Shown: positions 59,353 through 64,000 of the stretch, piece after piece
Numbering within the stretch: the first letter of the stretch is position 1
Layout: each line of letters opens with the position of its first letter
Assembly (NCBI GenBank): GCA_030706685.1
Contig: JAUZOA010000011.1
Coordinates: 1 to 64,000, forward strand
Direction: 5' to 3'
Source: Bacteroidota bacterium
GTDB taxonomy: Bacteria > Bacteroidota > Bacteroidia > Chitinophagales > Chitinophagaceae
Length of the DNA: 64,000 nt
Translations under genes and position numbers: made by a program
The notes under the pieces: generated by a model
Told to the model about the DNA's origin: nothing
Database searches by the model: none
Seen by the model: the letters and a program-made list of their open reading frames with translations, nothing else

Positions 59353-60783
59353 TTACAGGTTTTTTATTTCGGCGATCAGGTCCTGCAATACTTTCTTGGC
59401 ATCACCAAACAGCATTGAAGTTTTCTTTTGAAAGAAAAGATCATTTTCAATTCCGGCATAACCTGGTTTCATGCTGCGTTTGTTGACGATCACATTTTTG
59501 GCCAATTCCACATCAAGGATTGGCATGCCATATATCGGGGACGAGGGATCATTTTTAGCAGCGGGGTTCACTACATCGTTGGCTCCAAGTATCAACACCA
59601 CATCGGTAGAAGGAAACTCTTCGTTGGCCTGTTCCATTTCCAAAAGCTTTTCATAACTCACATCGGCTTCAGCCAGCAATACGTTCATATGGCCAGGCAT
59701 ACGGCCCGCTACCGGGTGAATCGCGTATTTCACTTCCACGCCTTTGCCCTCCAATATTTTTTCGAGATCATGACAAGCATGCTGTGCTTGTGCTACGGCG
59801 AGGCCATATCCCGGAACGACCATGACTTTATGCGCATAAGCCATTAATACAGATGCATCGCTTAATGAGATTTCTTTGTAAGCCCCCTGTTGTTTAGCGC
59901 CGGCAGGGCCTGCTTTTGCGCCGCCGAATGAACCGATCAATACATTGGCCAATGAGCGGTTCATGGCTTTGCACATCAGGATAGTCAGTAAAGTACCGGC
60001 AGCACCAACAAGGATACCACCTGTCATCATTACTTTATTATTATACAGGAATCCACCGCAGGCCGCCGCGACTCCGGTAAAAGAGTTTAGCAGGGAAATG
60101 ACTACAGGCATATCGGCGCCGCCAATGGGAAAAACGAAGAGGATCCCATATAATAATGACAGAGTAAAAATGCAGTAAAAAATGATAATACTATTTTCAG
60201 GCAGCCACCCTATTATATAAGCGGCCAGTCCCACAATGACAAGCAATAAAACAATATTAAAGATATGCTGTCCCTTAAAAGAGAAATCTTTTACTTTGCC
60301 GTTTAATTTACCCCATGCTATCATACTTCCGGCAAAAGAAACAGAGCCTATAATTAGTCCTAATAGAATGATTAGTACAATTCCTTCACCGCCTTCCGGG
60401 ATATACGTTTGATGAACTCCGGGAATCACATTACGGGCAATGTGATTAAATTCCACCACTGAAATTAAAGCCGCACAGGCTCCACCCATTCCATTAAACA
60501 TACTCACCATTTCCGGCATCGCTGTCATCTTTACTTTTTTGGCCGCTAATGTCCCTATAATAGCGCCAATAGCAATGCCCCCGAATATCCACCCATAATT
60601 GTGAAGCCTGTTGCCTACATCATCTTTATACAAAAAGATGGTTCCGAAAATAGCTATCGTCATACCTGCCGCTGCGATAAGATTTCCTCTTCTTGCCGAA
60701 GCCGGATTGGATAGCATCTTTAGTCCCAAAATAAAAGTCACCGAGCCTACGAGGTAACAGAGAGTCAGAACATTCAATTCCAT
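59353..60783 (-). CDS. pntB: NAD(P) transhydrogenase subunit beta
   Basis: PntB couples hydride transfer between NADH and NADP+ to proton flow. The 476-residue protein has about nine membrane helices (1-290) and a C-terminal NADP-binding domain dIII (about 300-476) with VVPGYGLAVAQAQHA, IHPVAGRMPGHMNVLLAEA and LILGANDVVNPAA. It is the last gene of the pntAA-pntAB-pntB operon. The stop is almost back to back with the hydrolase stop. Confidence 0.96.
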   Translation of the reverse strand: MELNVLTLCYLVGSVTFILGLKMLSNPASARRGNLIAAAGMTIAIFGTIFLYKDDVGNRLHNYGWIFGGIAIGAIIGTLAAKKVKMTAMPEMVSMFNGMGGACAALISVVEFNHIARNVIPGVHQTYIPEGGEGIVLIILLGLIIGSVSFAGSMIAWGKLNGKVKDFSFKGQHIFNIVLLLVIVGLAAYIIGWLPENSIIIFYCIFTLSLLYGILFVFPIGGADMPVVISLLNSFTGVAAACGGFLYNNKVMMTGGILVGAAGTLLTILMCKAMNRSLANVLIGSFGGAKAGPAGAKQQGAYKEISLSDASVLMAYAHKVMVVPGYGLAVAQAQHACHDLEKILEGKGVEVKYAIHPVAGRMPGHMNVLLAEADVSYEKLLEMEQANEEFPSTDVVLILGANDVVNPAAKNDPSSPIYGMPILDVELAKNVIVNKRSMKPGYAGIENDLFFQKKTSMLFGDAKKVLQDLIAEIKNL

Positions 60784-60862
60784 TTGTACATTTTTATTTC
60801 ACGCAAAGCCGCAAAGAAACAGTGACGCAAAGAAATTATTCAGATCATCTCAATCAATACAA

Positions 60863-61168
60863 TCAACGGTTCTTTTTCTTTTTAAACATTTCTAACATCC
60901 TGTCCGTCACCACAAAGCCGCCCACCACATTCAGCGTTCCCAATATCACGGCCAAAAAACCAAGTATCAATGCCAGGTAATTATCGCCTTCTGCTTTACC
61001 CATTACAATGATCGCCCCAATGATCACGACACCATGAATAGCATTGGCCCCACTCATCAGGGGCGTATGCAGAACACTTGGCACACGGCCTATTACTTCA
61101 ATGCCTACAAATATCATCAGGATGACAATGTAGATGATCTGTTGATTTGCGGTAATCCAGTTTAACAT
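60863..61168 (-). CDS. pntAB: NAD(P) transhydrogenase subunit alpha part 2
   Basis: This 101-residue protein has three membrane helices and is the membrane part (dIIa) of PntA, separately encoded here. Family sequence includes IGRVPSVLHTPLMSGANAIHGVVIIG. It acts with PntAA and PntB in the inner membrane. A GCAAAG-type repeat sequence lies in the spacer to pntB (about 60800-60835). Confidence 0.95.
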   Translation of the reverse strand: MLNWITANQQIIYIVILMIFVGIEVIGRVPSVLHTPLMSGANAIHGVVIIGAIIVMGKAEGDNYLALILGFLAVILGTLNVVGGFVVTDRMLEMFKKKKNR

Positions 61169-61249
61169 AAAACAACCTCCAAAAGCGAACTATAATAAAT
61201 CTATTTTGAATAAATATCTAACCCGATGAGTAATACTACTTGCGACTCT

Positions 61250-61272
61250 TCACTCACCATTCACCATTCACC
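61250..61272. repeat. CTCACCATTCACC word repeat beside the pntAA stop
   Basis: CACTCACCATTCACCATTCA followed by CCA is a short direct repeat (ATTCACC twice) three bases from the pntAA stop. It is similar to words in the fmt insert. Confidence 0.45.
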
Positions 61273-61274
61273 AA

Positions 61275-62423
61275 CTACACTTCATTAAACCCATCCGTCT
61301 TCGCCAGTACCAGGGTCTTTACTCTTTCATTGGTGATTTCCCCGTTATGTGTAATGCAACTTCCTTTTACGAGGTCATCTTCCCAGTTCAGGTTTATTTG
61401 TCCTTCCTTATTTATTATCAGTTGTAAAAAATTCAGCACATTCTTCCCATACATCCTGCTGGCGTCGAAAGGCATGGTAGCCGCCAGGTTGGAATTCCCT
61501 ACGATAGTCACACCATTATAATTAATAGTTTCATTATTCTTTGTCACCGGCGTATTGCCTCCCGTAGCTGCAGCAATATCTTTAATAACGGAACCTTTGC
61601 GCATCGCTGCTATCATTTCTTCGGTTATCAGTACAGGGGCTTTTTTGCCGGGTATCTGGGCTGTGGTAATAACGATATCCGCTTTGGCAATGCTTTCGGC
61701 GATTTTTGCTTTTTGCCTTTGCATGAACTCCTGGCTTTGCTCCACCGCATAACCACCGGCTTTGCTGGCATCGGCAGCGCCTTCTACTTCAATAAATTTT
61801 GATCCAAGACTGATTACCTCGTCTTTTACAGCGGGTCTTGTATCAAATACTTCCACCACGGCGCCAAGTCTTCTCGCAGTGGCTATGGCCTGCAAGCCCG
61901 CAACACCAGCGCCGAGTATCAGTACCTTAGCCGGAGGAATTGTACCAGCAGCCGTCATAAACATCGGGAAATATCTTACATAAAGGTTCGCAGCAGTAAG
62001 AGCTGCTTTATAACCGGCGATATTGGCCTGTGAGCTTAAGACATCCATTGCCTGGGCACGCGTAGTGCGGGGCAACATATCCAGGGAAAAAGTACTGATA
62101 CCCTGGTTAGCCCATTGCTGCATCAGGCCCGCATTATACAGTGGATGATAAACGCCGATCAGTATTTTGGATTCAAGACCCGCCAGGGCCGATTGCATCG
62201 GCTGGTGGATGCTCAGGATAATGTCGGCTACACGAAGGATTTCACTTTTTTCTTTAACCTTCGCCCCTGCTTTTTCATAATCGGCATTACTGCAAAAGGC
62301 TTTTTCCCCTGCACCGTTTTCTACCAGGACAGTGACCCCTTTTTTGGTAAGCGTAGCGACAGCTTCAGCAAGAAGCGATACTCTGGTTTCATGGGCGGGC
62401 TCTTTAAGAAGACCTATCGTCAT
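61275..62423 (-). CDS. pntAA: NAD(P) transhydrogenase subunit alpha part 1
   Basis: This 382-residue soluble NAD(H)-binding domain dI belongs to the alanine dehydrogenase/PNT family. It begins MTIGLLKEPAHETRVSLLAE and has the Rossmann motif VLILGAGVAGLQAIATARRLGA near residue 165-185 and ARSKLI-like PNT features such as IPGKKAPVLIT. It is the first gene of the pnt operon. Splitting of PntA into two proteins is common in many bacteria. Confidence 0.95.
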   Translation of the reverse strand: MTIGLLKEPAHETRVSLLAEAVATLTKKGVTVLVENGAGEKAFCSNADYEKAGAKVKEKSEILRVADIILSIHQPMQSALAGLESKILIGVYHPLYNAGLMQQWANQGISTFSLDMLPRTTRAQAMDVLSSQANIAGYKAALTAANLYVRYFPMFMTAAGTIPPAKVLILGAGVAGLQAIATARRLGAVVEVFDTRPAVKDEVISLGSKFIEVEGAADASKAGGYAVEQSQEFMQRQKAKIAESIAKADIVITTAQIPGKKAPVLITEEMIAAMRKGSVIKDIAAATGGNTPVTKNNETINYNGVTIVGNSNLAATMPFDASRMYGKNVLNFLQLIINKEGQINLNWEDDLVKGSCITHNGEITNERVKTLVLAKTDGFNEV

Positions 62424-62563
62424 TAAGCAATCAAAATTTATTATTATATCAAAAACTAAAACTTTCTTTCACCTGCCGGAAGATATAATTTTTCATGAGA
62501 AGATCATTCAAAACTTCCTTCCAACCGCCTGCCCTGTTCAAAACTTTGGCAAAAGTAACTGTT

Positions 62564-63355
62564 TTATCTTTTTTTTGACTTACTAAATAACCAGGCCAGT
62601 AGATCTTTTTCCGCAAAGGCATTTACCCAGCTATTATGATGAACACCGGGGTATTCGGAATATTTGACATCGGCATTGAGTTGAGTGAGTTTTTTATAAA
62701 AATTACGTGAAAAATAAGGAGGCACTATTTCGTCGGCTGCTCCATGAAATATCCATAAAGAAACTTTGGTAGCAAAATCCTTCGCGGTATTGATCTTTCC
62801 GGCGCCACAGATGGGAAAAGCAGCTGCAAAAAGATCAGGATAACGGGCTATCATATCAAATACACCCATCCCTCCCTGGGAGAGACCTCCAATATAAATC
62901 CGGGACTTGTCTATAAAATGATGTATAAGCAGGCTATCCAGCAATTCCTTTACTAAACCGGTAATCGTTGTTGGTTTTTTGCGGAATGGGAAATCCCATT
63001 CTTTGGCGAGCCCGGTTGAAGAATCAATTTTCGTATCAAAATAGGCCCAGCTATCATCTTCAGGGCATTGCGGAAATAATACGATAGCCGGGAAGTTTTT
63101 CCTGTTTTCGTCGCGCAGAAAATAACGACCGCCGATATTTAACTGCGCTTCATTATCGGTACCCTTTTCAAAAGCGCCATGCAGGAAAATTAACAGCGGG
63201 TAAGCCGATGACGAATCGAATGAAACAGGATATAAAACCCGGTAAGGCAGGCTGCCTTTATCGCTATAAAATACTTCTTTTTGGTATTCGCTGAAATCCT
63301 GGGAATGGGCGGGGACAATGGGCCAAATCAAAAAAAATACTATGAGAATCCTCAT
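62564..63355 (-). CDS. Exported alpha/beta hydrolase (esterase/prolyl-oligopeptidase-like)
   Basis: This 263-residue protein has a signal peptide (about 1-18, ending AHSQ). The alpha/beta-hydrolase core has the oxyanion turn FLHGAFEKG, the nucleophile Ser in IGGLSQGGMGVFD, Asp in HGAADEIVPPY and His in GVHHNSW. It resembles feruloyl-esterase-like or dienelactone-hydrolase-like enzymes often linked to carbohydrate metabolism. The substrate is not evident. Confidence 0.9.
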   Translation of the reverse strand: MRILIVFFLIWPIVPAHSQDFSEYQKEVFYSDKGSLPYRVLYPVSFDSSSAYPLLIFLHGAFEKGTDNEAQLNIGGRYFLRDENRKNFPAIVLFPQCPEDDSWAYFDTKIDSSTGLAKEWDFPFRKKPTTITGLVKELLDSLLIHHFIDKSRIYIGGLSQGGMGVFDMIARYPDLFAAAFPICGAGKINTAKDFATKVSLWIFHGAADEIVPPYFSRNFYKKLTQLNADVKYSEYPGVHHNSWVNAFAEKDLLAWLFSKSKKR

Positions 63356-63409
63356 AAACGGGCTGTATTAAATCATCGATTCGTTTAAAAGTTTAAGCCA
63401 CACATAAAC

Positions 63410-64000
63410 TCAAAACCTGATACTAAAATGCTGTTTCTCCCTGATCTCCTTCCGGAAAATGAGGATCCCGATAAAGAACAGGTCGATACTCAATGTTACC
63501 CGGGGATGATCTTTGCAATGCTTCCATGCCTGCTCCATCTCCCTACTCCAATGAATATCATCCAGTACTACAAGCGAAAAGTTATGGATTTTGGGGAGAA
63601 TCGTTTCAAAATAACGGATAGTTGGTTCCAGGCGATGATTACCGTCGATGAAAGAAAAACCTACAGGTGATGGCAGGGACGTGATGACAGGAGATAATGT
63701 ATCGTCGAAATTTCCTTCAATTAATTCCACATTTTGAAGTTCCTGTTTTTTGAAGCTTTCCCGGGCAATCGCTGAAATCTCTTTGGCCCCTTCCAATGTG
63801 ATCAGTTTCGCGGCAGGGTTTGCGAGGGAGAGATAAGAGGTTGTAATGCCCAGGGAAGTACCCAATTCGAGAATAGTACCCGGTTGGTAATATTTTATCA
63901 TTCGATATAATAACTGTCCGAATTTGGCCGGTTTGGCCGCATTTTTCGCGATAGAAGCAATCATCCTTTGACTGGTTTTTGAAATGGTGGAGCCGGCTCC
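63410..64000 (-). CDS. Class I SAM-dependent methyltransferase (5' end beyond window)
   Basis: The minus-strand frame is open to the right edge: before the Met at 63964 it continues GAGSTISKTSQR, so the true start is outside the window. The visible 196 residues contain GQLLYRMIKYYQPGTILELG and GTSLGITTSYLS (SAM motif I), EGAKEISAIARE and the acidic FSFIDGNHRLEPT, as in O-methyltransferase-like enzymes. The substrate is unknown. Confidence 0.85.
   Translation of the reverse strand, partial: GAGSTISKTSQRMIASIAKNAAKPAKFGQLLYRMIKYYQPGTILELGTSLGITTSYLSLANPAAKLITLEGAKEISAIARESFKKQELQNVELIEGNFDDTLSPVITSLPSPVGFSFIDGNHRLEPTIRYFETILPKIHNFSLVVLDDIHWSREMEQAWKHCKDHPRVTLSIDLFFIGILIFRKEIREKQHFSIRF

Noticed and set aside
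60800-60835. GCAAAG words before pntAB as an operon break
   Set aside because: Only a short dispersed repeat; gene order and spacing are those of a normal pnt operon.

Overview
The window looks like a chromosomal segment of a Bacteroidota bacterium, most likely from the Chitinophagaceae or a close relative (inference from gene content; no 16S gene is present). Supporting signs are TAnnTTTG-type -7 boxes a few bases before many start codons, weak Shine-Dalgarno sites, LytS/LytTR systems with two-component-regulator propellers, FISUMP, S74-tailed repeat proteins, an S23-type four-helix-bundle gene, and Mrp, KdsA and split PntA genes of the type usual in this phylum.

Region 1 (1-13.4 kb) is an accessory locus of repeated modules. 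Each module is a secreted surface protein followed by a very large propeller histidine kinase and a LytTR response regulator. Module A has an S74-tailed adhesin with 28 in-phase 51-bp repeats (cut by the window edge), a small lipoprotein, a kinase and a regulator. Module C has a second S74 adhesin, a kinase and a regulator. Between them sit a FISUMP lipoprotein and an 86-bp frameshifted scrap of a LytTR regulator C-terminus, the remains of a collapsed third module.

Region 2 (13.4-25.5 kb) is mostly housekeeping: kdsA, lolA-like, ftsK, an orphan 7TM-DISM histidine kinase, a DUF423 protein, aroK and glutaryl-CoA dehydrogenase. A 1-kb non-coding repeat field follows, then an ECF sigma / membrane protein / DUF4097-like secreted protein operon.

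Region 3 (25.7-34.5 kb) is a kynurenine catabolic cluster. The minus-strand operon holds an atypical SDR, 2-aminomuconate-semialdehyde dehydrogenase, a small lipoprotein, a RidA-type deaminase, kynureninase and kynurenine 3-monooxygenase, with pyrF behind it. The divergent strand holds 3-hydroxyanthranilate dioxygenase and ACMS decarboxylase, separated by an S23 four-helix-bundle cassette bounded by inverted repeats. Together they convert kynurenine to 2-aminomuconate and its deamination product. Glutaryl-CoA dehydrogenase (21.1 kb) and 3-hydroxybutyryl-CoA dehydrogenase (38.2 kb) nearby could serve the lower pathway. The enzymes from tryptophan to kynurenine are not in the window.

Region 4 (34.5-64 kb) is mixed housekeeping: GDPD, PaiB-like, Mrp, hbd, YigZ, ribD, prmC, exbB/exbD, an SPFH protein, an OmpA-like protein, pepT, FKBP, NamZ-like, fmt, C1 and M28 peptidases, a LysM protein, an rRNA methyltransferase, the pntAA-pntAB-pntB transhydrogenase operon, two alpha/beta hydrolases and a methyltransferase cut by the right edge. 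Short palindromic repeat elements are scattered through the window, and several sit in frame inside genes (GDPD, ribD, fmt, RsmF-like). An 11-bp tandem array and a decayed DUF6266-like gene lie at 51.5-52.1 kb. No rRNA, tRNA, CRISPR array or transposase was recognised.
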